A stretch of DNA of 64,000 nt, taken from Antedon mediterranea. Taxonomy: Eukaryota > Echinodermata > Crinoidea > Comatulida > Antedonidae. Below the pieces are notes generated by a model that had not been told where the DNA came from, ran no database searches, and saw nothing but the letters and a program-made list of their open reading frames with translations. The DNA lies in contig NC_092674.1 of the NCBI RefSeq assembly GCF_964355755.1, positions 8,191,001-8,255,000 of the forward strand. The letters run 5' to 3'. The position numbers and the translations under genes were made by a program. This document shows positions 40,087 to 51,765 of this stretch, piece after piece. The first letter of the stretch is position 1, and the number at the start of each line of letters is the position of its first letter.

Positions 40087-40218
40087 CAAGTAGCGCTTGG
40101 AACAAGTGACTCTTAAAGATGCGTATGACCCTTTCGATAGCATTGCGTAAAGGGCGGTCACTTGGTTTGCTCAACTTTGAGTGATAATCCTCGAGAAGTT
40201 CCAGTGCCCTGTGGGCCT
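40087..40218 (-). CDS. dlg1: Discs-large coding exon 2: L27 domain
   Basis: The exon is bounded by a TATTGTAG acceptor and a GTATGT donor. It has 132 nt in phase 1-1 and 43 complete codons. It begins [20 protein letters not shown] and contains the IERVIRIF and HLFQALL stretches. This is helices 1-2 and the start of helix 3 of the L27 domain of DLG1/SAP97, which heterodimerises with L27 partners such as CASK and MPP/Lin-7 family proteins. The donor leaves a G that combines with the AT of the exon at 4761-4894 to make the Asp of DIQEFY, as expected for the family. The open frame runs through both flanking introns, but the residues outside these splice sites are not conserved-looking. The nearest constitutive downstream exon is about 35 kb away. 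Confidence 0.95.
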
Positions 40219-40388
40219 CTACAATAGATAAAAGAAAATCAAATACAATAATTACAGTAGTACTTAATTTTATTATAATTGGTATGCATAGTATTAGTAT
40301 TAGTAGTATAAAGTCAGTGAATATATTTTTCCCCTTTCGATAGTGGTGGTGTTCAAAAAGAAATGTAATGAGGTACAGTATGTATGGG

Positions 40389-40530
40389 CGTTTTCTCCCA
40401 CCTGAGAGGCTCACGGGTGATACCACTGTCTTGGAGGGAAGTTCAATAAAATATTTCACTTTTCTGGTTACAGTACTATGTTCTCTCCTTGAAGGGGATA
40501 AGGCCTATGTTGGTTTATCCAGGTAAGCTA
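40389..40530. mobile_element. Dispersed repeat (GGTTTATCCAGGTAAGCT family)
   Basis: Shares GGTGATACCACTGTCTTG, TTCTC.CCTTGAAGGGGATAA and GG.TTATCCAGGTAAGCTA with copies at about 10167-10283, 23358-23490 and (degraded) 30000-30130 and 38045-38170. Confidence 0.65.
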
Positions 40531-40728
40531 TACTTCGCACCTGCATAATGTAGAGCTCAATTCATCACAAGTTACTATACAATGGGGATCTGTGTTTAAA
40601 AGGTAACCCTGTTGGTCCGTTCTTCAATTTTACCAAATGTTACCATGTTTACTGTTCTATAAAACCCAGATGTACTGAAGGCCAGTAAACTTTAGCTGGT
40701 GTCAAGCATGTACTGTACTGTATGAGCC

Positions 40729-41605
40729 TAAAGGCCTTTTTACACAGAACTTCGGCAATATTGTGGTAAGCAAGCCGGCGTTATTGCCGGTCTAGACCCA
40801 TTCACACAGAAGGTAATATTACGGTAATTTTACCGTTTTCTGTGTGAAAGGCTATACTGTACAGTTAAAAGGTGCAATATTTAAAGATTACTGTCTTTAT
40901 AAAATAGAGGTCGCACCGCCACCGACAAAACATGTCATGCGCGCACATGTTTGCTGATCGTTTAGTTTTATTGGTTTTTATTTACGATGCATAAAACCTA
41001 TATTTTTGCCCAACACCACTCCGTGCTAATAACTGCCCGATCATGATGGCCATTCTACAGAAACAAAATCTATTAATTAGGCCTACAAATAGACGCGAAT
41101 TTAATTATCAGAAGCTGTTATGAGCTACTGTAGCACCAGGAGCGCGCACCGGAGGATGTTCCTGCTAGAACTATGCTACTGTAACTAGGGCCTAGGCTTT
41201 CGTATGTCACAGCAAGTTAAATAATCTTTAAACCAACATCTGTTATATTTTTATTATTAATTATTGGCCGTATTCTTCCATTGTATTATTTACAAACTAA
41301 CCTAAAAAAAATATATATGGATATAATCTAATAATTTGGCCTAAAATAATTGCCACAGTCTTTCTCAATCAAGGAAAATGTCCGGAATTTATCCTTGCTT
41401 CACTGCGTAAGCAGGCGTTATATCGTGGACTCTTTCACACAGATCAGCCTTACGACCGTGATGGTAATATTACCGCAATTTTACTAGGTCCAGAGGCGGT
41501 CTAACGGAAGCCGGCATTAAGAGGTTTTTACCCTTTCACACATAAGCCGGCGTTCGCGAATTACCGCAATATTACCGTCTTACAGTTCTGTGTGAAAAGG
41601 GCTTA
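40729..41605. mobile_element. TIR DNA element of about 0.88 kb, non-coding
   Basis: The left end AAAGGCCTTTTTACACAGAAC pairs with the right end GTTCTGTGTGAAAAGGGCTTA. Subterminal GGTAATATTACGGTAATTTTACCG and GCCGGCGTT motifs recur in both orientations. No transposase frame. Confidence 0.7.
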
Positions 41606-42870
41606 CTATAATTGTAATAAAGTACTGTACAGTACTGTGCCATAGTTTACCTGTATACTGTATGCAGTAGCAATTTTACTTCAGTAATTATTAATTAATA
41701 AATTTAAACATCATCATGAAAAGTACTTAGCATCTACTGTACTTTTTGTAAGGTCCTCCCTTGCAGGAAAACCAATTCATCAGTTTACATAATTCATTTC
41801 CACAAGTGAGTGCACTAACAAAGGTCAAGGGAAACATATCAGTCAGACTATCAGAATGATTAGAAACTTTATAAACTGATACGAAGGTCAGCGCAAGGTC
41901 ATACAATATCTGCAATCAACCAATGAAACTGTTGTTTGCAATACAGATAAACTACTTTATGTTCAAATGTAAAAGGTTGAATTGTGGTGTACATATTATT
42001 TATAATTTATAGTCAATACATTTTACAGTTAACTGTACTGTATTGCAAAGATGTACAGTATCTACATAGTACAATACTATAGAATGTCTATTTAAATAAA
42101 ACAATTTCAGTGCATGCGTTCTGTAGATACAATACAGTAGTATTGTACAACACTTTGTATTCAAAATGTCTGAATCATTATCATCAAATAAATTCCACTA
42201 TTCACACTGCACTTATTTTATTTACTAACATGGACATACATAAAATAAATGTCACTGCATGCATTGCAGTACTGTAGCAATACCAGTGACCTGATTCGAC
42301 TGGGCAATCTCATTTGCAAATAGTAGAGAGGGAGCAGGGGTGATGAATTTTGTAAATGGTGGTCTCTGCTTAAAAAAAGTCTATTTTTAAACTTATTTTG
42401 ACCACCATCCACATTTATAATTACTTTAAAATTATAAAGAAATATATTACTGTATATAATACTATTTGTGGAAATCAATTAACAACTGTTAAAACTGTTA
42501 CAGTACTGTAGGCTTGTTTTAATGGAAAGGGGTTTAGACTGTTTAATGGAATCATTCCTGCTTATTTATAGGGCTCTATTTATTTGCCACGAGATAATAA
42601 AATAATGAGGAATAAATGAGGACTTGTTTGTAGTAGACACGCTCTATTGTATATGTTTACATATTAATCTCTGTCTAAACTACTGTGTAGAACCTATATT
42701 ATTGTATATTATTTAATTATTAACTGTACTGTGATAACAACTACTGTACTTCTACAGTATTGTGTACAGTAGTACTATTCTATTCTACAGTATGTGAGAG
42801 CCTTATGATCAGTACTGTACCTACCAATGTACGAAAGATGTTACATCTTATAAATAAGTACAGTATAAAA

Positions 42871-43025
42871 CCAATAGTGAATGTTTTATATTCGTGCAAT
42901 GGTACTATACAAATAATGGCATTTGGTGAATGATGAAAGATTAGATATCAACTCGGCTATAACCTTTCATCATTCACCTCATGCCATTATTTGTACCATT
43001 ACACACATAAATATTCATTATTTGT
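42871..43025. mobile_element. Long-hairpin MITE, copy 2
   Basis: Arms with ATGTTTTATATTCGTGCAAT and ACAAATAATGGCATTTGG face ACCTCATGCCATTATTTGT and ATAAATATTCATTATTTGT across a short loop (GCTATA). Homologous to the hairpin at 11989-12152. Confidence 0.8.
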
Positions 43026-45617
43026 AGTGTATTTCAATGTACCAACTACAGTAATATTTATAAGTACACTCAAATATAGGAATACAGTACACTATACAGT
43101 ATTTACAGTAATATAATACTGTACTACTACTACTACAACTGGGACACTCGATTACTCAGCGTATTTCCTGTTGTGGTTTTCTTAATTATCTTTCTACAAT
43201 AGTTAGCGGGAAAGAACAAAAGGACGAGCAAGTAAAGATAATAAGGACCGTAATTACAAAAAAGTGTACAACTTTTTAAAACGAGTACACATAGGAAACA
43301 GCCACATCCTTGATAAACTTACTCATCTGTGTCAAGTAACAAGAGGCACGTTCACAAAATCTTCAATTATGTCGCTTTATTTTAACATTAAAACTTTTTA
43401 GAAATCGGAACATTATCGGCTTTAATAATGATAATGATGATGTGGCCTAAACAGAGCATGGCAATTATTGTAATGGTATAGTGTGTTTTTGTAATTTACA
43501 TATTAAACCTTACTTTAATGTGCAAAAGTTATCTAATGCTTTATACAGTATTATACAGAATAAAAGTCACATACAGTTTAGTGTATAATTAATATTACTT
43601 GTACAGTACAGTAGGCCTATAGTACAAACTATTTTTAAAAATGTACCTGTAAGGTTGTAGAAATTAAGTAGGGTGGTATAAAGAATTTAGGCCGAGTGCT
43701 CTTTGTTTTTAGGTCAAACAATATAATATTATACAGTAGCCTATTGCGCATACTGTACTACAGTAAATGCACAACCAATTGTTATTTATAAATGTTAATG
43801 TACCAATTGTTATTTCTTTTTATAGTACTGTACAAAAACATATGTAAAACACAGTACCTACTGTACATTGGACTATTACAGTATTGTTTTATTTTTTTTT
43901 TATGCAATCATTTTTATTAGGTCAATATTTAGCGACTTCATGTTCATGACACAGGTACAATAAAGTACATGTATTATAGTTAGTTGTCTACAATCTGTCA
44001 ATCTACTCTAATGTTATATTTCTGAGCATGCGCAATAAGTTTGGCTATTTGACTCAATAGCATAGTCTAATGACATGTTGTGAAAATCTGTATAGTAGTA
44101 CTGTTTTTTATGGTATACTGTAATGTTACATTATATTTTACACAATGTAAATTCTCACAAGAATATTTCTTACAAAAAACGCTGCTTGCTTATTGTTATT
44201 GCTAAGGTCAAGTCTGGGGGTCACTTCATCAAGCCTAGATACTGTACTTCAAGTATCCTACTTATTACTAACAAAAACTTCAATGGACTGTTTTGATAAT
44301 AATTCAATGATTATCTGACAGTGAATTATAGTAATATCATGGGACTCATAAATACCAGAAATGCTTTGGGATTTGTCATTAGACTCTTTTCCCAGCCGTT
44401 TTTTGGATTCAACAGGTGGTACCTATAAATTATAGTCGAGTTTCCATTTTAACAAAAATGTCAAAGTGTAGTACTATTACTGCTGCTTGATTTCATCTAA
44501 TGAATGAGTCATCTCGTGTGACGTAGCGGGCTAGAGCAGCAGCGTGAAAATCTAAAATTTGTAAAGGTGTTTCTGTCATTTCACATTTGATACTAAAGCT
44601 TACTACTGTACAGTACAGGAAAGCATCTGTAATCAGGGGAATCTGCATTCTGTATAATAAAGGATTTAGCAATCAATTGTACCTTTTAATTAGCCTAAGA
44701 CATTGAAAATCCTATTCTATTAATTTCACAAGACTTAAGATTTCAGGTCCCTCTGGTCCCCTCGAAGCCGGTTAGTTAAATTCCACTTAAAGCTGAGCGT
44801 AATCAATATTTGGTATAGGATTGGCTAGTTACGCATAATGCAAGCCGATTATAGACAGTTTTACAATGAAGAATTCCTATAATGAAATACTACAATAATC
44901 ACTGTATACGTATTTGTTTAACATAAATTTCATATCTGTGCAATCATTGTTATCTGCCATACAGTTATCTGCTACCCTGTCAGGGATGCCACTCGTGTTT
45001 TTACTTAAATTCTGCTTGTATTTGTATTTTATGAATAGTTTTTTGATATTTTTTGTGTGGATATTTTCTGATATATTGAAATGCTATATTTTATCTTTAT
45101 GTGCTACTTGGTATTGAGGATTCACAGGCTCTTGTCATAGCAATTTAGTTCCCTTTTGTGTTTCCTGCCATTTAGTTTGTACAGTTAGTTAGTTTGTTTA
45201 ATTGGCAATACAAAATATGAATAATTCACAATACAGTAATTACTGTATTCTGGGCAGAGGTGAGTGGGGACACCCACATTAAATGTCTTCCCCTAGCCTA
45301 AAACTAATTTATTCAAGATGTACTATCCATTAAAAAAATCAAAATTAAAGTTTTTTTAATAAAATCAGACTTTAAATAGGCCATTATATATACTGTACTG
45401 TAACAAAGTTAATCACTTCTGTAGATAAAAACAGAAAATATATTTTTTTCGCTTATAAAATGACAAAATAAATGGTTATATTGAACCAAAAACCCACTGG
45501 CAGCCAATTTGACTAATATTGTTTACTTTAAATTATTATACAGTAGCTTTTTTCAGGTAAATAATTTTGTTTCAATTCAATTTTTGGTGATTTAAGTGAT
45601 ACAAAACAAAAAAATCG

Positions 45618-46490
45618 TTAAAAAAATACTTTTTCAGGGGGACAATCTAAAAAATGCATTCCACATGCCAGAATTTCAACAGAGTACCCATCAGGGAAAC
45701 CTGTTTTAATTGGTTTTAAATTATTAAACCACCCTTTCTGACATCCACCATCTACAGTACTGCATACTGTACAGATCTGTCTACAGTATCTATAATGCAC
45801 ATCCACGTCAAACAGCGAAAATGGGACATTAAGTGTTCCGAGAGCCGTTTTCATTGTTTAAGTTAGCCGGAGCCTTTTTCGATTGGCTATAAATAGAAAG
45901 TTAACGAGCATTTCGAGCGACGCGAGTTCTGAAGTCCGTGTTTTATAGGCTGTCTAAATTTCCTTTTTAACGGGTTTATATTAAATTATATTGTTGTTTG
46001 ATTTATTTCTGTTAATAAAGAACATTTATATTAAACAAAAACCACAACAATAGCAATTTTAGTTGATTATGGATTAATTTATTTGAATTCTAAGATAAAC
46101 GTCTAAGCCAAGTGTAAACGTAAACAAAGCGAGTCATACGGCGAAAACAAAAAAGTGAAAACTAACTAATTTGTTAAAATAGCTAACATTAATTTGCAAT
46201 TTTTAAATGAAATTCTGAAAACGCTATAATATAGTCTTATATGCATTTTCAAAGATTTCCAAATATAAGCTTGGGGTTATTTTTCAAACAAATTCTATAA
46301 GGAGTTGAAGAGAGTGTATTTTGAGCGAAAGTGCGGTGCGCGTAGGCCTAGGAAGACGCGGCAAGGCTGGAATACTCGTTTCCTTAGGCGACGAGAACGA
46401 CGGAAAATGCGCTCCATCACTGTGCTCTCAATTTTAGTTCTTGTTAGGTGGATGATGCAGAATCTTATAATATGGGCATATAAATTTTAA
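45618..46490. other. Two divergent short open frames around a TATA-like box; function unknown
   Basis: Minus-strand codons from 45854 down to 45618 give a 78-residue Cys-containing peptide starting MKTALGTLNVPFSLFD. Plus-strand codons 46305-46490 give a 61-residue very basic peptide (RRPRKTRQGWNTRFLRRRER). Between them, near 45885-45900, is GATTGGCTATAAATAG, which reads as CCAAT-plus-TATA on one strand and has a TATTTATAG on the other. Neither peptide is recognised and no splice context was found, so these may be chance or a decayed element. Confidence 0.2.
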
Positions 46491-48114
46491 AATAAAGTGC
46501 TCAACTTTCATTTTTCTTATAATTATGAAGATTAGTGTGAAGTGGGGACTGTTTGCATGCTTGAACGGCTGACTTGGTAAAATACTGAAAAATCAGTCAA
46601 TTAGTTAGGCCTAGGCTAATTAATTAATGTACACAGTATATAATGTCATATTTTTATGAATAGGCTTACTAGTAATCTCATAATAAATCTGTTAATGTCA
46701 CCTTTCACTAACATATGATTGATTTAAGTATATGCTGAAAATGTTTACTTTTTATCGGAGCTAAAATGAAATTTCACGGTTCCCTGCTTTTTATTTTATT
46801 ATAATAATGGAGCAATAAATGAAATACAAATACACACCAATTAACATTTTAACTTTTAATATTATCACAAATTGCACCTTAAAAATCAGACAACAAGTTT
46901 TCTACATGAACTTAGCTAACATTTTTTGTACTAAGCCTAATCTTCAAAAGATTTACTATTACTGTAGTAGGCCTATTATCATTATTTATTTGCCGATTTG
47001 AAATGTACATTTAAACTTTATTAAACTACTGCACAACAACCAACCGCCATTTGAACCTTTAAATAAGTAAATTAGGATAAGTTAAAGTTTTTAAAAAATA
47101 AATGTCTCTTTGGCAATACATCTATAAATATCAATAATTACAGTATTAATAGTGCTTTTTCACATTATATGCCAGAGGTAAATTAATATGACTCATAAGA
47201 AATTGTTGTTGATTTAATGCTATTTGTATTGAAGTATGTAGAACAATCCTCTGGGGTCTGTAAAAAAAAACACAAAACATTCAATTAATAATAATCATTA
47301 TTTAATTATATGTGTATATTTATTCTTATTTTCTTAGGCCTATAAACAACGCGCGCCTGACAATGAACACGCGCCAATAATGCACGCACTACCCCACTAT
47401 TATAGGCTAAAGCCTGGCTCTCCTACTGTATTACTAGGCCTAGACTATATTGATTTATAAATAAAACAAAGAGGCTTTGTAGAGTTTTATCATTTAAAAC
47501 AGCTTTCCTATATATTATATGTTGCCCTTATTAATTTACAAAACCACATTTTTTATCTTATGGCGTAAAAAATGATTTTAGCTACAACCATGTGTTCCAT
47601 TTTCAATAGTGAAATACCCAAGAAGGCACATGTTTAAGCAGCCATTAAAAAAAAATAAAAAATAACCCCAACGAGATTTTTTTATTAACTACTATTGAAA
47701 AATCAAATATTCAGAAACTATAAAACCCACCTTCTCAAAAAATTGCGTTGTTTTATTACAGCCTCAACAAATTAGACAACATTTTAACATTCGAATAGCC
47801 TAAAATTGTTTAAAAAACATCGGTGTAATTCACCCTTGTTTCACACAAATATAATGGGTTCGTCGATTAAAAAACAATATCACGTGGTTCGTAGATGCCT
47901 CTTCAAAGGTTTTCATGAATTATTCATTAGTAAATAAAACCAAAAGTTCCAATTGGCCAGTTTGCAAAAACCTAAGATTTACTTTTCAAAACAAAGTTGC
48001 TTCCGGGTAATTGTCAACGCTGTCTCGTGTGCAAAAACGATTCGCTGCCGATAGAGGGCTCACTACTTTTTGTCCCTGGTGAATTGAGTGTGAATGCAAT
48101 ACTGTACACCCCTG

Positions 48115-48252
48115 TAAGCTCTGTCTACTGTATACAGGTCATGGAGTAAAGAATAATTCTTTATTCCATGATACAGGTACTAGTTTTACAAAAAAAAGTA
48201 TGATGTGATATTTTTTTTGTCACATAAAGTTTGATACTGATAGACAGAGCTT
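48115..48252. mobile_element. Hairpin MITE (AAGCTCTGTCTACAC ends), copy 8, interrupted
   Basis: TAAGCTCTGTCTACTG and TAGACAGAGCTTA ends with the CACATAAAGTTTGATA subterminal motif. About 45 bp of unrelated sequence splits the left end. Confidence 0.75.
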
Positions 48253-48296
48253 AACATATCCTCTGTGTTTTTGTGAAAAATTTGGCTTAGCCTACA

Positions 48297-48545
48297 GACA
48301 GTGATGTACAGTGTACATTACACAAACCAGTAGTGGTGTTAGTAGTCTATGAGTGCTAGCTTACCTGTATAAACCGACAATAGCCCGTGCTCTCCAGAGG
48401 GAGGGCTTAGATACAAAAGTGAAAAGTTCCTAGAACACCCCTGCATTATGATGGACCCGTCCGCAACCACGCCCTCATGTGGGAACGTACCAACGTACCA
48501 CCGTCATCATTTTCTTTCGTAAGCTAGTCACGATATAGACTAGGA
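48297..48545. mobile_element. Dispersed repeat (ACACAAACCAG...GATATAGACT family)
   Basis: Shares ACACAAACCAG, GCTTACCTG.ATAAACC, CTCCAGAGGGAGGGCTTAGA and CCCTCATGTGGGA with copies near 24893-25055, 31385-31600 and 33585-33700. No coding capacity. Ends were not fixed precisely. Confidence 0.6.
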
Positions 48546-49673
48546 CTGTACAGTAATTATTACAGTATTCAATGTACAAACAATCATTTTCGATTAAACA
48601 TATACTGGTTCTACAGTACAGTAATGCTATGCAACAACATAAATGTATTACTGCATATTCACATTCCTTGTGTCAACAAAATGTGTACAGCTGCATTATT
48701 TATTATTATAAGCTTCATAAATATATTGCATATTTCATCTTTATTTATCAAACTAGAAATTGTTTTCTTTTGCCTTTGACAGCTACAATATACTGTATCA
48801 AAACATATTCATATTAATAATCACACACAGAATTTAGCGCCCTTTCATCACACCTTATAGGATACCTCAATGTGTATTCAATCATAAATCAATATGATTG
48901 TATTAACACAGTTCGTAATGTACTGTATAATCACAGGTAAAGCAGGTAGGTATTTTTGATGGGTACTGTACAAACAATATGTTTAACATATTTTTTTAAA
49001 TGTCACATTCCGGTTAAATATTCATTAGAATGGTTGTAATAATTTTAAATATATCTTGTGAACTTTACAGCAGTATATCAACCTGCAGAATTACTGTACA
49101 GTAAATAAGTGTAACAAGCTGTAGTACAGTACAGGAGGGTCATGTTTTGGCAGCCAAAAATGATTATGATAAACAGTGGTGCTATTATTCTAACTATTAT
49201 TAAAACTAAAGACAAAATTATCAGATAATTATCTACGAAATTGAAAAAGTAAACGGAGATAGTTTTGAAATAATAGGCAGTTGGGAACATAACTATTACA
49301 GAGGGTGAGCAGGTATAACTACACAGTACAGGTAGATAGCATATTATAATACATCAAAACCAATAGTAGTTGGCCTAGGCTATGTAAATTGTGATGAATG
49401 AGGTAGCATTGCTGATGCCCTGCTGTGTGCATTCAATATATCTTCTTGACATTCTACTACTTGTAAGCTCTACTGTACTACAGTACTACTAGTACTACTA
49501 GTACTACTACAAAAATAAATGACTTGGACTAGGCCGTCAATTGTAAGACCCACTATAGTATACGCCGTTGCTAAAGATACGGTACCGTATCCATGCTTTT
49601 AAAAACTAAATATACGGTAATTATAGAGGGCGCTTCCGTTTGCTAAAAGTACGGTAAAATTGCATTCCTAAAA

Positions 49674-49752
49674 CTCGTACCTAAATATAAAATTCGTTCC
49701 TAAATATAAAACTCGTTCCTAAATATAAAACTCGTTCCTAAATATTAAAAAC
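49674..49752. repeat. 20-bp tandem repeat, about four units
   Basis: The unit AACTCGTTCCTAAATATAAA is repeated inside the left inner inverted-repeat element. Confidence 0.9.
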
Positions 49753-49799
49753 CTAACCCTCTAAATAACCTCTCTTAAATTAAAAACTAAAAAAAAAAA

Positions 49800-49882
49800 T
49801 TTAAAAAAGACGTCAAGAGTATCGAACCTCCAACCCCTTAAGCCAAAGCCTCATCACATGTCCACTAGGCTACACAGCTGGC
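49800..49882 (-). repeat. tRNA-like sequence inside the composite element
   Basis: The minus strand has GTAGCCTAGTGG (A-box-like) and, about 45 nt on, GGTTCGATACT (B-box-like). The arms do not fold as a complete tRNA by eye, so a tRNA-derived SINE relic or chance resemblance is more likely than a gene. Confidence 0.35.
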
Positions 49883-50959
49883 TTGCAGAAAACCAATGCA
49901 ATAACCTATTTGATTAACATCCACATTACATAGCGCCCTCTATAATTACCGTACCTTTAGTTTTTAAAAGTATGGATACGGTACCGTATCTTAAGCCATA
50001 ACGTATAGTATATGACCCCCGGGAGAGGTGCATCATTTACAAATAATTACTGACGCAGGGGTGCGTAGAAAAACCTAGAAGGTACGTCGCATTAATGAAC
50101 GATGGTGTGTCAATGTTCGTCACTTTATGCATTTGTCAATTGTATGACCCACTATACGACCCCTGGGAGAGGTGCATCATTTGTCCGATGTGCGTCATAC
50201 TGTACCTTACGGAAAACCATGACGCACCCATGCGTAAAAAATGTGACTTACCTTTAGGTGACCATGACACAATGTGATTATGTTGTTTAAGATATTTTGG
50301 GTGGTAAAGTGACGGACATTGACACACCATCGTTCATTGATGTGACGTACCTTCTAGGTTTTTTTACGCACTCCTGCATCAGTAATTATTGGTAAATGAA
50401 GCACCTCCCATACAATTGACAAGTGCATAGCACCGGCCTAGGCTAGTCCAAGTTTTTGTAGTAGTACAAAACTTTTGCACCACACTCTCGAAATACCCAA
50501 TTAAAAAACATTCTCGTTTCACCCGCTGCGCGGCGGTGATGGTTGAGTTAGTCTTATGTTATGCCCAGTTTTAGCGGCCTAACTAGGCTAGGCCTAGGCC
50601 TATCTATTCTTATTATAAAATAATATAGGCATAGGTAGCGACTAGCAAAACCGCTAGAGGGCAGCAGACATCTTTAGGGAATAGACAAGTGTGACCCTTA
50701 ACCTGTTAAAAAGGGGTCAACTTGCGCATGAATTTACGAACTCTGATTGGCTATTCAGAAAAAACGAATGACTGTACGATCTTTTCCGGAAAATTCCGAT
50801 GAAAAATTTGAAATTCCTTTGCCCACATGTCTTCGCGATGACATTTTATTTTGGGCTCGAAATGTTAGTAAAATCAGAAAAAATCGAAAACATGCCTAAT
50901 ATTTTGGGATTTTGCTTATATATTTTAGATATATTTATATTTTAACAGTGTACGCCTTT

Positions 50960-51125
50960 GGTTTTACATAAATATCACCTATATTGGATCACAAAAGGTT
51001 TTTAATCACCTGATGCTAGGTGAGTAAGCAATTCTAGGCCGCGAAGTGCCTGATGACGTCATCACACAGCCTGGCTGAGGTGGGGGTATTCCTCCGGGAC
51101 ATTCGCGCAGTCCGGGGAGAGGGTA
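50960..51125. promoter_or_regulatory. GC-rich segment with a CRE in Discs-large intron 1
   Basis: A palindromic TGATGACGTCATCA at about 51051-51064 is followed by about 60 bp of unusually GC- and CpG-rich sequence, about 0.65 kb downstream of coding exon 1. An alternative promoter or intronic enhancer is possible. No exon boundary was recognised. Confidence 0.3.
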
Positions 51126-51746
51126 AACATAAAATAAGTACTTTCTATCTTATTTTTGTGATTTTGACACAATTTCCAAACAAAATGTGGTACTATGCAA
51201 ATATATATTTGTCACCATCAACTTTCTAATTAAAAATATGTTCATAAAATGTATTTATATGTGTTTTAGTAGTATTTTCACCCAGTGACTATTTGTGTAC
51301 AAGGTCACAAACGCGGGGTGGGGATTCCTATGTAAACAAAGGATAGTGATGGTGCCAAATTTTTACACCTTATTTTATTCATAACTTTCGAAATACTCAA
51401 TCAATTTTGTTGATTTAAAGTTTAAAATGCTTACGATTATATACTCTTTCAAACTGAACACTATTCAAATGCAGAAAGATAAATTGAAAAATATATGCCA
51501 GTCCCTAGCATAGGCTAGCTAGACCTAGGCCTAGCGACTGTTGGTAGTTCTAGGTCTAGCATATGCATCACAGATGAGAATGAATACATTTTGTGTTTAC
51601 TTTGAATTTATCATCATCAGACATTAATTCTCACATTTTTTGCAAAAATACACTCTAGCTAGGCCCTGGCTGGCTGGGTACACAGCATGCAGTGAAGTTT
51701 GGTTAAAAATTAAATAGATATTAAAGTGTATTGCTAAATACCTCAC

Positions 51747-51765
51747 CTTGCTTACGAACTGGCAT
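51747..51765 (-). CDS. dlg1: Discs-large (DLG) coding exon 1, start codon MPVRKQ
   Basis: Read on the minus strand, an ATG at 51765 opens six codons, MPVRKQ, plus one extra base before a GTGAGG splice donor. MPVRKQ is the characteristic N-terminus of DLG1/SAP97-type MAGUK scaffolds. The exon is 19 coding nt and ends in phase 1. That matches the two leading bases of the L27 exon at 40087-40218, so the junction codon is GAG and the protein reads [21 protein letters not shown] proteins organise cell junctions, epithelial polarity and synapses under the plasma membrane through L27, PDZ, SH3 and guanylate-kinase-like domains. The 5' UTR should lie between here and about 52150. A CCTAAACAG acceptor-like sequence just before the ATG leaves open a 5' UTR intron. 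The match in sequence and phase makes the call strong despite its size. Confidence 0.93.

Larger units (their letters stand above)
49499..50468. mobile_element. Nested inverted-repeat composite element
   Basis: Three inverted-repeat layers are visible. The outer arms carry GTACTACTACAAAAA, CTTGGACTAG and GTCAATTGTA (49499-49551 and 50411-50468). A left inner element has arms with GATACGGTACCGTATCCAT and TACGGTAATTATAGAGGGCGC (about 49556-49640 and 49935-50012). A right inner long hairpin has arms about 50020-50130 and 50307-50410, sharing GAACGATGGTGTGTCAATG. It is non-coding and looks like transposon inserted in transposon. Confidence 0.75.
40219..51746 (-). other. Discs-large intron 1, 11.5 kb
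   Basis: It separates MPVRKQ from the L27 exon. It contains the TIR element 40729-41605, a hairpin element 42871-43025, many TACTGTACAGTA-like palindromes, the divergent open frames at 45.6-46.5 kb, MITEs at 48.1-48.5 kb and the composite element at 49.5-50.5 kb. No further Discs-large exon was recognised. Confidence 0.7.

Noticed and set aside
46305-46490. Basic peptide as a ribosomal-type or histone-like protein
   Set aside because: No family match could be recognised; basic composition alone from a GC-rich patch is not evidence.
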